A stretch of 64,000 nucleotides of DNA from RPQJ01 sp963746325 (GCA_963746325.1 CAVVBC010000005.1:806001-870000); one strand, 5' to 3'; numbered from the stretch's first letter, positions 29,785-39,950 are shown. Notes: a model not told the origin generated them from the sequence alone. A program made the numbers and translations.

Positions 29785-30264
29785 TCACCGCCAGCCGAGC
29801 TGGCGCCAGGCCTCGTAGACCACGACCGCCACGCAGTTCGACAGGTTGAGGCTGCGCGCGGCGGGTTGCATGGGCAGGCGCAACCGGTGTCCCGCGGGAC
29901 ACGCTGCGAGCACGGTGTCAGGCAGGCCGCGCGTCTCGGATCCAAAGACGAGCACGTCACCGTCCCGGTAGCTCACGGCGTCGTAGGAAACCTCGCCGCG
30001 CGTAGTCAGCGCAAACCAGCGCGGCGCGGCGGCAACGGCGCTGCCGGCCGTCAGCGACGCCAGACAGGTCGGCAGGTCCGGGTGCAGGCGCACGTCGGCG
30101 AGTTCGTGGTAGTCAAGGCCCGCCCGGCGCACGGAGCGCGCATCCAGCCTGAAGCCGAGGCGACCCACCAGGTGCAGGCAAGCACCCGTGTTCGCGCACA
30201 GCCGGATGACGTTGCCCGTGTTGGGTGGAATCTCGGGCTCGACCAGGACGACGTGCAGTGGCAT
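29785..30264 (-). CDS. trmL: tRNA (cytidine/uridine-2'-O-)-methyltransferase TrmL
   Basis: TrmL methylates the wobble 2'-OH of tRNA-Leu isoacceptors. It is a 159-aa SPOUT protein (E. coli 157). MPLHVVLVEPEIPPNTGNVIRL is the family start, fixing ATG 30264. FRLDARSVRRAGLDYHE, VLVFGSETRGLP and MQPAARSLNLSNCVAVVVYE form the knotted SAM site. In E. coli trmL closes the secB-gpsA-cysE run; here it is inverted and cysE is absent. Confidence 0.94.
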   Translation of the reverse strand: MPLHVVLVEPEIPPNTGNVIRLCANTGACLHLVGRLGFRLDARSVRRAGLDYHELADVRLHPDLPTCLASLTAGSAVAAAPRWFALTTRGEVSYDAVSYRDGDVLVFGSETRGLPDTVLAACPAGHRLRLPMQPAARSLNLSNCVAVVVYEAWRQLGWR

Positions 30265-30323
30265 AGAATCGATCCGACACCCGCGGGACAACCCCGCGCG
30301 CTGGCACTGAGGGGGATTCTCGC

Positions 30324-30752
30324 ATGGTGCGCGTCAAGCAACTGCTCGGACGGAAAGGCCACGATGTCTGGACGGTGGACGCGGAGGAGCCCGTGCTGGA
30401 AGCGATCCAGCTCATGGCTGACCGGCACGTCGGAGCGCTCCCCGTCACCCGCGGTGGCGAGCTTGTAGGCGTCATCTCGGAGCGCGACTACGCGCGCAAG
30501 GTGATTTTGCTCGGCCGGTCGTCCGCCGAGACTCCGGTCTGGCAGATCATGAGTTCACCCGTGGTGACGGTCACGCCCGACCAGGACGTGCGCGAATGCA
30601 TGCAACTGATGACCCAGCAACGCATCCGCCACCTGCCGGTCATGCAGGACGGCCGCATGGTCGGGGTAATCTCGATCGGCGACCTCGTGCGCACCGTGAT
30701 CGAGGAGCAGGATCAGACAATCGAGCAGCTCGAGCGCTTCATCGCGGGCTGA
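30324..30752 (+). CDS. CBS-domain pair protein
   Basis: A 142-aa protein made only of two CBS motifs. The first runs through DVWTVDAEEPVLEAIQLMADRHVGALPV, the second through SSPVVTVTPDQDVRECMQLM and IRHLPVMQDGRMVGVISIGDLV. CBS pairs bind adenosine nucleotides and regulate partner enzymes. The ATG at 30324 has GAGGGGG nine bases upstream. No obvious partner overlaps it. The next gene downstream is the dihydroorotate dehydrogenase. Confidence 0.92.
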   Translation: MVRVKQLLGRKGHDVWTVDAEEPVLEAIQLMADRHVGALPVTRGGELVGVISERDYARKVILLGRSSAETPVWQIMSSPVVTVTPDQDVRECMQLMTQQRIRHLPVMQDGRMVGVISIGDLVRTVIEEQDQTIEQLERFIAG

Positions 30753-30830
30753 CGTCCCGCAGCCCGGCAGGTCGCGCTAGCCACCCAGCATGCCGACGCT
30801 GCACGCAGCAGCCGGGCCGGACTTTTCCTT

Positions 30831-30836
30831 TACAAT
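30831..30836 (+). promoter_or_regulatory. -10-like element giving a near-leaderless pyrD transcript
   Basis: TACAAT ends six bases before the ATG at 30843. Transcription starting the usual 6-8 bases downstream would begin at the start codon itself. No Shine-Dalgarno sequence is present in that gap. A good -35 is not seen, so the promoter call is tentative. Confidence 0.35.
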
Positions 30837-30842
30837 TCGGGC

Positions 30843-31811
30843 ATGGCCGACCTCCTTCCTCCCTCGCTCGCCGTGGATTTCTGCGGCCTGCGCCTCGCCT
30901 CACCCATCGTGCTGCTGTCCGGCTGCGTCGGCTTCGGCGAGGAATACACCCGGGTCGACGGCTTTTCGAATCGCGACGTGGGCGCGATCGTGCTGAAGGG
31001 CACGACCCGCGAACCGCGCCTCGGCAACCCGGCGCACCGCGTCTACGAAACGCCGATGGGAATGCTCAACGCCATCGGCCTGCAGAATCCCGGTGTCGAC
31101 TACGTCGTCGACCACATCCTGCCGACGCTCGACTTCACCGAAACGGCGTTCTTCGCCAACGTCTGCGGCTCGACCATCGAAGACTACGTGGCCGTCACGC
31201 AGCGCTTCGACGACTCCGCCATCGACGCGATCGAACTGAATATCTCGTGCCCCAACATCAAGGAAGGCGGGGTGCAGTTCGGCAACTCGCCAGAGATGTC
31301 GGGACGCGTGGTGGAGGCTTGCCGTCGCGTCACCACCAAGCCGATCATCACCAAGCTGTCGCCGAACCAGACCGACATCCGCGAGAACGCCCGACGCTGC
31401 ATCGAAGCCGGCAGCGACGCGCTCGCCGTGATCAACACCGTGATGGGCATGGCGATCGACGTGAAGACGCGCAAACCGGTCATCGGCAACGTGCAGGGCG
31501 GGCTCTCCGGCCCGGCGATCAAGCCGATCGCGCTGCTCAAGGTGATGCAGGTCGCCGAGGTGGCGCGCCCGCACAACGTGCCGATCATCGGCCAGGGCGG
31601 CATCTGCAATGCCACCGATGCGCTGGAGTTCCTGATCGCGGGTGCGACGACCGTGGGTGTCGGCACGTCATTGTTCTACGAACCGCACTCCTGCAAGCGC
31701 ATCAATGCCGGCATCGCGGATTACCTCGCCGCGAACCGGATGGCGTCGATCAGTGAGCTGATCGGCAGCCTCGAGGCGCCGAAGCGGGTCGTCGAAGCCT
31801 GCAGCTGCTAG
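30843..31811 (+). CDS. Dihydroorotate dehydrogenase, class 1B-like catalytic subunit
   Basis: The 322-aa FMN barrel protein oxidises dihydroorotate in pyrimidine synthesis, or is a close relative. Visible features are SGCVGFGEEYTRV, TPMGMLNAIGLQNPGVD, LNISCPNIKEGGVQFG with the class 1 catalytic-base Cys, ITKLSPNQTDIRE, INTVMGMAID, GGLSGPAIKPIAL and IGQGGICNATDALEFL. Class 1B normally pairs with PyrK, an iron-sulfur/FAD subunit; none is present here. Gammaproteobacteria usually have the class 2 quinone-linked PyrD, so this may be an additional or alternative enzyme. Confidence 0.85.
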   Translation: MADLLPPSLAVDFCGLRLASPIVLLSGCVGFGEEYTRVDGFSNRDVGAIVLKGTTREPRLGNPAHRVYETPMGMLNAIGLQNPGVDYVVDHILPTLDFTETAFFANVCGSTIEDYVAVTQRFDDSAIDAIELNISCPNIKEGGVQFGNSPEMSGRVVEACRRVTTKPIITKLSPNQTDIRENARRCIEAGSDALAVINTVMGMAIDVKTRKPVIGNVQGGLSGPAIKPIALLKVMQVAEVARPHNVPIIGQGGICNATDALEFLIAGATTVGVGTSLFYEPHSCKRINAGIADYLAANRMASISELIGSLEAPKRVVEACSC

Positions 31812-31965
31812 TGAGCTGGCGTCTCCCGCTCGCGCGCGAGGTCGCGCGTCAGCGCGGGGAGGGTCCGGGTCTTGGGTCCGGTGCCGGGTCCCGAGCTTGG
31901 AAAGGCAGACACGCGCTCGGCGAAAGGCCTCGGATCGGTCGCGGGTCGTAGCGCGTGCTCTCCCA

Positions 31966-31983
31966 CTGCCTCGGGCGAGGCAG
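31966..31983. terminator. Hairpin just beyond the ntrC stop
   Basis: CTGCCTCG and CGAGGCAG pair perfectly around a two-base loop, three bases after the ntrC stop on the minus strand. There is no T run on either side, so intrinsic termination is doubtful; mRNA 3'-end protection is an alternative. Confidence 0.35.
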
Positions 31984-31986
31984 GGA

Positions 31987-33370
<1,384 letters not shown>

Positions 33371-33393
<23 letters not shown>

Positions 33394-34486
33394 TGGCGTC
33401 GAAAGGCAGCAGGATCGTGAAGACAGTGCGACCTGGACGACTGTCGAATTCGATGAGGCCGTCGTGACGGCCGATCAGGTCTTGCGCGACCGCGAGCCCG
33501 AGACCGGTGCCGGTCTTGCGCCCCGTGACGAGCGGATAGAACACGGTGTCCTTGAGTTCGACCGGCACGCCGGGACCGTCGTCCTCGACCTGGATGCCGA
33601 CGACGACACGATAGCGGCGGCTGCCGATGCTGGCGTTGGTCAGTGCGCGCGTGCGCAGCACGATGCGGCCGTGCTCGCCCACCGCCTGGATCGCGTTGCG
33701 TCCAAGGTTGAGCAACGCCTGGATGATCTGGTTGCGGTCGAGCCGCAGGCGCGGCAGGCTCGGGTCGTAGTCACGCTCGATCTGCACGCCGGTGGGCGCC
33801 TCGGCCGCGAGCAGGTGCCCCACGTGCTGCACGATCTCGTGGATGTTGACCGGCTCCTTGTGCGGCGGCTGGCCGGGGCCGAGCAAGGCATCGACGAGCG
33901 CGGCGAGCCGGTCGGCTTCGGCGATGATCACCGCGGTGTATTCGTGCAGCGACGGTTCCTTGAGCTGCCGCTCGAGCAGTTGCGCAGCGCCGCGCAGGCC
34001 GCCCAGCGGATTCTTGATCTCGTGCGCCAGCTGGCGAACCATCGCGCGGCTGCCGCCGAGCTGCGTCAGCAGGGCATTTTCGCGTGTGATGCGCTGGTGA
34101 TGCGTGGTGTCGTTGAGCTCGATGAGCACCCCGCCGCTGCGGCCAGGTGGATCGAACGGCGTGACCGTCACGTCGAGCACGCGCGGTGGCGCCCCCGGGC
34201 CCGCCTCGAATGGAATTTCGCGCCGCGAGTACTGTGCGCCCGCTGCGCGCGCGCGACTCACGACGCCTTCGAGTTCGGTGTTGGACTTGAGCAGGTCGCG
34301 GACGGCGCGACCCATGGCCTGGTTCCGGCTCACGCCGAACAGGTCCTCCGCGGGTTCGTTCAGGTGGACGACGGCGCCATCGGCGTCGAGCCACACGATC
34401 GAGGTGGCGATGCCATCGAGCAGCGCGGTGAGTTCGGACGGGGTCGGGCGCGCTATGGCGCGGATTTCGGCGGCCACGTCACGCAC
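33371..34486 (-). CDS. ntrB: Nitrogen regulation sensor kinase NtrB (GlnL)
   Basis: A soluble histidine kinase that phosphorylates NtrC under nitrogen limitation and is switched to phosphatase by PII. The 371 aa have an N-terminal PAS domain (LLDGIATSIVWLDADGAVVHLNEPAEDLFG), the H-box RQLAHEIKNPLGGLRGAAQLLE, and the ATPase boxes LLNLGRNAIQA (N) and VEDDGPGVP with GTGLGLAVAQDLI (G). GTG 34486 lacks a clear ribosome site, so the true start may differ slightly. The gene lies between DUF4124 and ntrC. Confidence 0.94.
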
Positions 34487-34519
34487 CCCCGGGGAGGTGC
34501 GACGCGGTCGCGTACGAGC

Positions 34520-35122
34520 TCAGCCGCCCCTGGGGGTAGGCCGCGGCAAGGGCACGGCCTGCGGCGGTCGCAAGGCGGGACCCTGGTTGCGCGGGTTGTT
34601 CGCGGTGGGCGGCCGCATGTGAAAGACGACCGGCTCGCTGCGGATGAGCTCCGTGCCGTCGCGGCTGACAATCACGCTCGTAACGGAATGGGCGCCGCGA
34701 TCCACATTGGACAGCGAATGATCCAGGACGTTTTCGCCGGGCAGCAGTTTGCCGTCGAGGTACGTGAGCAGACGATGCGTGGGCGCCAGTTCGGGCTCCG
34801 CGCGGATGCGGACAGTGACGACGGCGTCGGCCTCGAAAAAGCTCGCTCCGCTCTCCGGCGACCAGATTTCCAGCCGGTCGTAGACGACTTCGGTCGCCGC
34901 GGGTTGTGCCCGGGACCGGGTAGCGACCGCCGCCGAGGCAGGTGCTGCCGCCGATGAGCTTGCGGGCGAGCCGTTCAGGGTGATCTTGCGGGCGCCGGGT
35001 TGCGGGTAATCCGAGAAGTGCGTGACGCCGTTTTCGTCGCGCCACTGCCAGACATCGCGGCGCGTCTGGGCCTGGCTCGTCGCGACGAGCAGGCATCCGA
35101 ACAGCAGTACCCAGTTCTTCAT
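34520..35122 (-). CDS. DUF4124 domain periplasmic protein
   Basis: A 200-aa exported protein. MKNWVLLFGCLLVATSQAQ is the signal peptide (ATG 35122, chosen over a start at 35167 that adds charged residues). DVWQWRDENGVTHFSDYPQPGARKI is the DUF4124 domain. The middle region is Ala/Ser-rich; a β-rich stretch (FFEADAVVTVRIRAEPE) and a Pro-rich tail follow. DUF4124 genes commonly lie between glnA and ntrB in gammaproteobacteria, and the function is unknown. It ends 33 bp before ntrB. Confidence 0.88.
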   Translation of the reverse strand: MKNWVLLFGCLLVATSQAQTRRDVWQWRDENGVTHFSDYPQPGARKITLNGSPASSSAAAPASAAVATRSRAQPAATEVVYDRLEIWSPESGASFFEADAVVTVRIRAEPELAPTHRLLTYLDGKLLPGENVLDHSLSNVDRGAHSVTSVIVSRDGTELIRSEPVVFHMRPPTANNPRNQGPALRPPQAVPLPRPTPRGG

Positions 35123-35260
35123 GGTCCGGAAGCATAGCGACAAGCGATTCCGCTGACAAAGCGACACCCGCGTTCCGCGAAGTGCGTCATGGACAGGGGT
35201 CCGGCCGGGTGGCGGCGAACAGGGCCACCACCCGGCGGGAGTCCAGCTGCACGGTCCGCG

Positions 35261-36673
35261 TCAGACGCTGTAATAGAGCTCCATCTCGACCGGGTGCGTG
35301 GCCATGCGCAGCCGGGTGACTTCCTGCATCTTGAGGTTGATGTAGGCGTCGATGACGTCGTCCGTGAACACGCCGCCTTCCTTGAGGAAGCCGCGGTCCT
35401 TGTCGAGGGCTTCGAGCGCCATGTCGAGCGAATGGCACACCGTGGGGATGTTCTTCGCTTCCTCGGGCTCGAGGTCGTACAGGTCCTTGTCGGCCGGGTC
35501 GCCCGGGTGGATCTTGTTCTTGATGCCGTCGAGGCCTGCCATGAGCATGGCCGCAAAGCACAGGTACGGGTTCGCGGTGCTGTCCGGGAAGCGCACTTCG
35601 ATGCGGCGGCCCTTCGGGTTGATGACGTGCGGGATGCGGATCGACGCCGAGCGGTTACGCGCCGAGTACGCCAGCATCACGGGCGCTTCGAAGCCCGGCA
35701 CCAGCCGCTTGTAGCTGTTGGTCGCGGCGTTGGAGATGGCGTTGAGCGCCTTGGCGTGCTTGATGATGCCGCCGATGTAATAGATCGCGATCTCGGACAG
35801 GCCGCCGTACTTGTCGCCGGCAAAGATGTTCTTGCCGTCCTTCGACAACGACTGGTTCACGTGCATGCCATTGCCGTTGTCGCCGACGAGCGGCTTCGGC
35901 ATGAAGGTGGCGGTCTTGCCGTAGGCCGCAGCCACGTTGTGGATCGCGTACTTCAGGATCTGCACTTCGTCGGCCTTTTTCACCAGCGTGTTGGCCGAAA
36001 CGTTGATTTCAGCCTGGCCGCCCGTCGCGACTTCGGCGTGGTGCACTTCGACCTTGAGGCCGAGCTGCTCCATCGCGCCGCACATGGCGGTGCGCAGGTC
36101 CTGGTAGGTGTCGACCGGCGGGACGGGGAAGTAGCCGCCTTTTACCGTCGGGCGGTGGCCGAGGTTGCCGCCATCCATCTGGGTGCCCGAGTTCCATGCG
36201 CCCTGCGCAGAATCCACCTCGTAGAAGCAGCCGTTGATCGAGCTGCCGTGACGCACGTTGTCGAAAATGAAGAACTCGTTCTCGGGGCCCCACAGGGACG
36301 CATCGGCGATGCCGGTGGACTTGAGGTAGGCCTCGGCGCGCTTCGCGAGCGAGCGCGGATCGCGCTCGTAGCCCTGCATCGTCGACGGCTCGACGATGTC
36401 GCAGCGCAGGTTGAGCGTGGGCTCTTCGAAGAACGGATCGACGATGGCGGTGCTCGCGTCCGGCATCAGGATCATGTCGGACTCCTGGATGCCCTTCCAA
36501 CCGGCGATCGACGAGCCGTCGAAGCCCTTGCCGTCCTCGAAGAAAGCGTCGTCGACCATGCGCGTCGGCACGGTCACGTGCTGTTCCTTGCCCTTCGTGT
36601 CGGTGAAACGAAGGTCAACGTACTTGATTCCCTTTTCCTCGATCAGCTTGAGGACGTCGGCACCGGTGCTCAT
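35261..36673 (-). CDS. glnA: Type I glutamine synthetase
   Basis: GlnA makes glutamine from glutamate and ammonia. The 470 aa (E. coli 469) include DGSSIAGWKGIQESDM, the metal-ligand motif GPENEFFIFD, VEVHHAEVATGGQ, the ATP-site KPLVGDNGNGMH, and NRSASIRIP. The adenylylation site Tyr is in DPADKDLYDL, as in GS-I-β enzymes controlled by GlnE. ATG 36673 has AGGAGAC seven bases upstream. Upstream sit a σ54 promoter and two NtrC sites, so nitrogen control by the neighbouring ntrBC is well supported. Confidence 0.97.
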   Translation of the reverse strand: MSTGADVLKLIEEKGIKYVDLRFTDTKGKEQHVTVPTRMVDDAFFEDGKGFDGSSIAGWKGIQESDMILMPDASTAIVDPFFEEPTLNLRCDIVEPSTMQGYERDPRSLAKRAEAYLKSTGIADASLWGPENEFFIFDNVRHGSSINGCFYEVDSAQGAWNSGTQMDGGNLGHRPTVKGGYFPVPPVDTYQDLRTAMCGAMEQLGLKVEVHHAEVATGGQAEINVSANTLVKKADEVQILKYAIHNVAAAYGKTATFMPKPLVGDNGNGMHVNQSLSKDGKNIFAGDKYGGLSEIAIYYIGGIIKHAKALNAISNAATNSYKRLVPGFEAPVMLAYSARNRSASIRIPHVINPKGRRIEVRFPDSTANPYLCFAAMLMAGLDGIKNKIHPGDPADKDLYDLEPEEAKNIPTVCHSLDMALEALDKDRGFLKEGGVFTDDVIDAYINLKMQEVTRLRMATHPVEMELYYSV

Positions 36674-36764
36674 GGAGTCTCCTGATGAAATTCTTGCAGC
36701 GATTGAGGTGCTTCCGGACGCTCGCCGCGACGGCCGAGAAGCATGTCTGTGAGCGCAAACGGAA

Positions 36765-36780
36765 TGCAGCAATTATGCCA
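36765..36780 (-). promoter_or_regulatory. σ54 promoter of glnA
   Basis: On the minus strand the sequence reads TGGCATAATTGCTGCA. GG and GC are separated by 10 bases, as required for -24/-12 σ54 promoters (consensus TGGCAC-N5-TTGCA). Transcription would begin near 36754, leaving an 80-base leader to the glnA ATG. Confidence 0.8.
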
Positions 36781-36844
36781 CCGCACAAAAAGCGCGCAAA
36801 GCACTCTTGAACACGCCGGAAAACTAATTCCTCGGAAAGAATTA

Positions 36845-36861
36845 TGCACCACATTGGCGCA
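36845..36861 (-). promoter_or_regulatory. NtrC enhancer site, promoter-proximal
   Basis: TGCACCACATTGGCGCA closely matches the NtrC palindrome TGCACC-N5-GGTGCA. Its centre is about 99 bases upstream of the inferred σ54 start, close to the -108 site of E. coli glnAp2. Confidence 0.75.
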
Positions 36862-36875
36862 AATGCGGCAATGGC

Positions 36876-36892
36876 TGACTTAATTTGGTGCA
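36876..36892 (-). promoter_or_regulatory. NtrC enhancer site, promoter-distal
   Basis: TGACTTAATTTGGTGCA has one perfect half (TGGTGCA) and a weaker other half. Its centre is 31 bases, three helical turns, from the first site, the same phasing as the paired sites at E. coli glnA. Confidence 0.65.
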
Positions 36893-37117
36893 AGCGGCAG
36901 TCATGGTCGGCAGACCTGCCGGAAGCAAGGACTTCCGCACCGGGATATCCACCGTGACCGCGATCGATCGGCACCACGTCACGAAACCGGCAAGGTGCGT
37001 GCTAGAGTCGGTAAGTCTTCTGGGGGGTGCGGAAATCTGCGCGACGGTTGCCGCGGCCATGCGGCAGCGGCTCGCGTGCGTCAGTACAAAACCCGCGCCC
37101 CAGCGGGGGAGGATTCG

Positions 37118-38917
37118 ATGAAGATTCGCGCCCTGGATCGCCGTTCGATGGCGATCACACTCGCGTTTGGCGTCGCAACGGCACTTGCCGGCTGCGGCTC
37201 GAAAGAACCACCTGCGGCTCCGGCTGCTGCACCCCCTGCTGCAGCTTCGGCACCCGCGGCAGCCCCCGCACCCGACGCAGCTCCAGCACCGGTGCCCACT
37301 CCGGTGACCGCGACCGATGTCGCAAATGCGACGTGGACGCCCGAGGCGCTCGAGGACCTGCTCGCGCCCGTTGCGCTGTACCCCGACCCGGTGCTGTCGC
37401 AGGTGTTGATCGCCTCGACCAATCCGCAGGAAGTGCTCGACGCGGGCAACTGGCTCATCGCCAACGAAAGCCTCAAGGGCAAGGCGCTGGACGACGGCGC
37501 CGCCAAGGCCGGTTTCACGCCGCCGATCCGCGCGCTGGTGCAGTTTCCGCAGACTGTAGACCTCATGTGCATGGAGATGGGCTGGACCACCGAACTCGGC
37601 GAGGCGTTCGTCGCCGACCAGGCCGGTGTGCTCGATGCAGTGCAGCGCCTGCGCAAGCAGGCCCAGGACGTCGGCAACCTGCAGTCTTCTCCGGCGATGA
37701 AAGTCGAGACGGTCACGCAGGAAGGCCAGGAGGTCATCGTCCTCAAGCCGCCGAAGCCTGATGTCGTCTACGTGCCGACTTACGACCCGCAAGCCGTCTA
37801 CGCACCCTTGCCGGCCACGGCTGCGGCACCCGCCGCACCGGTGACGACCACGACCCCGGTCGAGGACAAGACCAAGTACAGCACCGGCAACATGATCACG
37901 ACCGGCCTGCTGGCCTTCGGTGCCGGCATCCTCGTCAACGAAGTCTTCGATGACGACGATAACGACAACCGTAACGGGTATTACTACCCGAACTATGGCT
38001 ACGGCGGCATGCCGTACTACCCGCCGTATCCGTACCGTCCCTCGTATGGCGGTGGCTATTACCCAAGCAACAACTACAACCGTCCGCCGAACTACAACAA
38101 CGGCGGTTTCCAGAACAACGGCAACATCTACATCAACACGGGCGGCAACGACTACTGGAACCGTTACGGCGCGCAGCCCCGCCCAGCGGGCCTCAACAAC
38201 GCGACCTCGACCATGGCGCGCGACGTTCGCAGCCCGATCACCCAGGCGAAGCCGAATCGCAATGACCTGAACCAGCTGAACCAGCGGCAACCGCGCCCGA
38301 TGCCCGCTGACGTGAAGCGGCCGGCGCCGAATGCCACCGCGAGCAACTGGAAGGGTCAGTCGACCTATGCGGGCAAGGACAAGCGCCCGGCTTCCGCCCA
38401 GACGCCGCAGGAGCGCATCAATGCCGCGACGCCGGGCTATTCGCGGCCCGCATCCACCGCGCGTCCGCCGAGCGCTCAGAACAAGACACCGCCCAAGGTG
38501 TCCGGTTCGTACGCGGGCAAGGACAAGGCCAATCGTCCGTCGACGGGCTCGATGCCTGGCACCCGCGACCTGCAGAAACCCGACAAGATGCCGCAGCAGC
38601 GGCCACAGCAGCGGCCGGACACCCGCGACCTGCAGAAGCCCAGCAAGATGCCGCAGCAGAAACCGCTGCCGAGCGGTGACCGCGGCTATGGCGGTGGTGC
38701 AGGTGCCACGCAACGGCCGGCGCCGTCGGCCAAGCCCATGAATCGACCGGCGCCCGGCATGCCGCAGGGTGGCAACAAGTCGAACAAGGGCACGGCCATG
38801 TCAGGAGCCAGCAGCAATCGCGGCGCCGCCAACGCAGCGAGCCAGCGCGGCAAGCAGAGCATGCCGCAAGGCGCCCGCAGCAAGGGCGGCGGCGGCGGCA
38901 AGAAGCAGGCGCGTTGA
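37118..38917 (+). CDS. DUF3300 lipoprotein with long low-complexity tail
   Basis: A 599-aa exported protein. The N terminus ends in ATALAGCGS, a lipobox with lipidated Cys. An Ala/Pro linker leads into the DUF3300 domain (LLAPVALYPDPVLSQVLIASTNPQEVL, then PDVVYVPTYDPQAVY) at about residues 85-240. A membrane-like stretch NMITTGLLAFGAGILVNEV follows, then Tyr/Asn/Gly-rich and Pro/Gln/Lys-rich sequence to the end, with a 20-residue tandem repeat. ATG 37118 has GGGGGAGG upstream. The DUF2950 gene follows nine bases on; these two families are often adjacent. Function is unknown; the tail suggests surface or wall contact. Confidence 0.85.
   Translation: MKIRALDRRSMAITLAFGVATALAGCGSKEPPAAPAAAPPAAASAPAAAPAPDAAPAPVPTPVTATDVANATWTPEALEDLLAPVALYPDPVLSQVLIASTNPQEVLDAGNWLIANESLKGKALDDGAAKAGFTPPIRALVQFPQTVDLMCMEMGWTTELGEAFVADQAGVLDAVQRLRKQAQDVGNLQSSPAMKVETVTQEGQEVIVLKPPKPDVVYVPTYDPQAVYAPLPATAAAPAAPVTTTTPVEDKTKYSTGNMITTGLLAFGAGILVNEVFDDDDNDNRNGYYYPNYGYGGMPYYPPYPYRPSYGGGYYPSNNYNRPPNYNNGGFQNNGNIYINTGGNDYWNRYGAQPRPAGLNNATSTMARDVRSPITQAKPNRNDLNQLNQRQPRPMPADVKRPAPNATASNWKGQSTYAGKDKRPASAQTPQERINAATPGYSRPASTARPPSAQNKTPPKVSGSYAGKDKANRPSTGSMPGTRDLQKPDKMPQQRPQQRPDTRDLQKPSKMPQQKPLPSGDRGYGGGAGATQRPAPSAKPMNRPAPGMPQGGNKSNKGTAMSGASSNRGAANAASQRGKQSMPQGARSKGGGGGKKQAR
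38561..38680 (+). repeat. 60-bp in-frame tandem repeat in the DUF3300 gene
   Basis: Two units start with ACCCGCGACCTGCAGAA at 38561 and 38621. Each encodes TRDLQKPxKMPQQ. The second unit is conserved over its first 40 or so bases and then diverges. Confidence 0.7.
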
Positions 38918-38926
38918 GCAAGGAAC

Positions 38927-39892
38927 ATGGACATGAACAAAATCGAAACGATGTTTACGCGCACGGGCCTTGCAGTCACCTTCATGGCCGTCGCGCTGTT
39001 GGTGGCGGGCTGCGCCAGGAAACAGGAAGAGGCGACGCCTGCAGCTGCGCAGGGATTCGACACGCCTGAGGCAGTGGTGACCGCGCTGGTGGCCGCGCTG
39101 CAGAAAAGCGACCTGGCCGCGGCCGCGAAGCTGCTCGGACCGGGCTCGGAAGATCTGCTGTCCTCCGGCGACGCCATTGCCGACAAGGCGGATCTGGACG
39201 CCTTCCTGGCCGACTACGCCGCGAAGAACTCGATCGCGACTGAAGGCGACCAGGCGACGCTCATCGTCGGCGCAAACGACTGGCCGCTGCCGATCCCGCT
39301 CGTGAAGAAGGACGGCAAGTGGAGCTTCGACGCCACGGCCGGCGTCGACGAGATGATCTATCGCCGGGTGGGCGCCAACGAGCTTGGCGCCATCGACGTG
39401 ATGTACGGCTACGTCAACGCGCAGAACGCTTATGCCGCGGAAGGCCGCGACGGCGATCCGGCAGGCATCTATGCCATCAAGCTGGTGAGCGACGCGGGCC
39501 TGCACAACGGCCTCTACTGGCCGACCACGGACGGCGAGCCGGCGAGCCCGGCCGGTCCGTTCGTCGCGGCAGCGGCAGAAGAAGGCTACGCGACGGGCGG
39601 TGGCGGCGGCACGCCGTACCACGGCTACTTCTATCGCATGCTTTATGCACAGGGCGCCAATGCCAACGGCGGTGCGCGCGAGTACTTCAAGGATGGCGTG
39701 CTGACGGAAGGCTTCGCGGGCATCGCGTGGCCGGCCGACTATGGCTCGAGCGGCGTGATGACGTTCATCGTCAACCAGGACGGCGTGGTCTTCCAGAAGG
39801 ACCTTGGCGAGGACACTGCTGCTGCGGTGGACGCGATCAAGAGCTTCGACCCGGACTCGTCGTGGACGGCCATCGTGCCGCCTGCGACCTGA
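38927..39892 (+). CDS. DUF2950 lipoprotein
   Basis: A 321-aa protein. MAVALLVAGCARK is a lipoprotein signal with VAGC lipobox. DUF2950 landmarks are FDTPEAVVTALVAALQKSD, KDGKWSFDATAGVDEMIYRRVGANEL, the TPYHGYFYRMLYAQG segment and FAGIAWPADYGSSGVMTFIVNQDGVVFQKDLG. The domain fills the mature protein. It follows the DUF3300 gene closely and is followed by a strong terminator, so the pair is an operon of its own. Role unknown. Confidence 0.88.
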   Translation: MDMNKIETMFTRTGLAVTFMAVALLVAGCARKQEEATPAAAQGFDTPEAVVTALVAALQKSDLAAAAKLLGPGSEDLLSSGDAIADKADLDAFLADYAAKNSIATEGDQATLIVGANDWPLPIPLVKKDGKWSFDATAGVDEMIYRRVGANELGAIDVMYGYVNAQNAYAAEGRDGDPAGIYAIKLVSDAGLHNGLYWPTTDGEPASPAGPFVAAAAEEGYATGGGGGTPYHGYFYRMLYAQGANANGGAREYFKDGVLTEGFAGIAWPADYGSSGVMTFIVNQDGVVFQKDLGEDTAAAVDAIKSFDPDSSWTAIVPPAT

Positions 39893-39920
39893 ACGCGGAG
39901 TCCAGACAATCGACGACTCC

Positions 39921-39950
39921 ATGGGCGGCCTCCGGGCCGCCCATTTTTTT
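39921..39950 (+). terminator. Rho-independent terminator after the DUF3300-DUF2950 pair
   Basis: ATGGGCGGCC and GGCCGCCCAT form a perfect 10-bp stem with a TCCG loop, followed directly by a T7 run that ends at 39950. It lies 29 bases after the DUF2950 stop. Confidence 0.92.

Noticed and set aside
31966..31983. Perfect hairpin after ntrC as a strong intrinsic terminator
   Set aside because: There is no T run on either side; it is listed only as a weak terminator candidate.
36853..36870. Second σ54-like GG-N10-GC match on the plus strand toward the DUF3300 gene
   Set aside because: It overlaps the NtrC site, lies about 250 bp from that gene, and has a poor match outside the GG and GC.
36842..38713. 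623-codon minus-strand frame rich in Val/Arg opposite the DUF3300 gene
   Set aside because: Antisense of the low-complexity tail; it would also run through the glnA control region.
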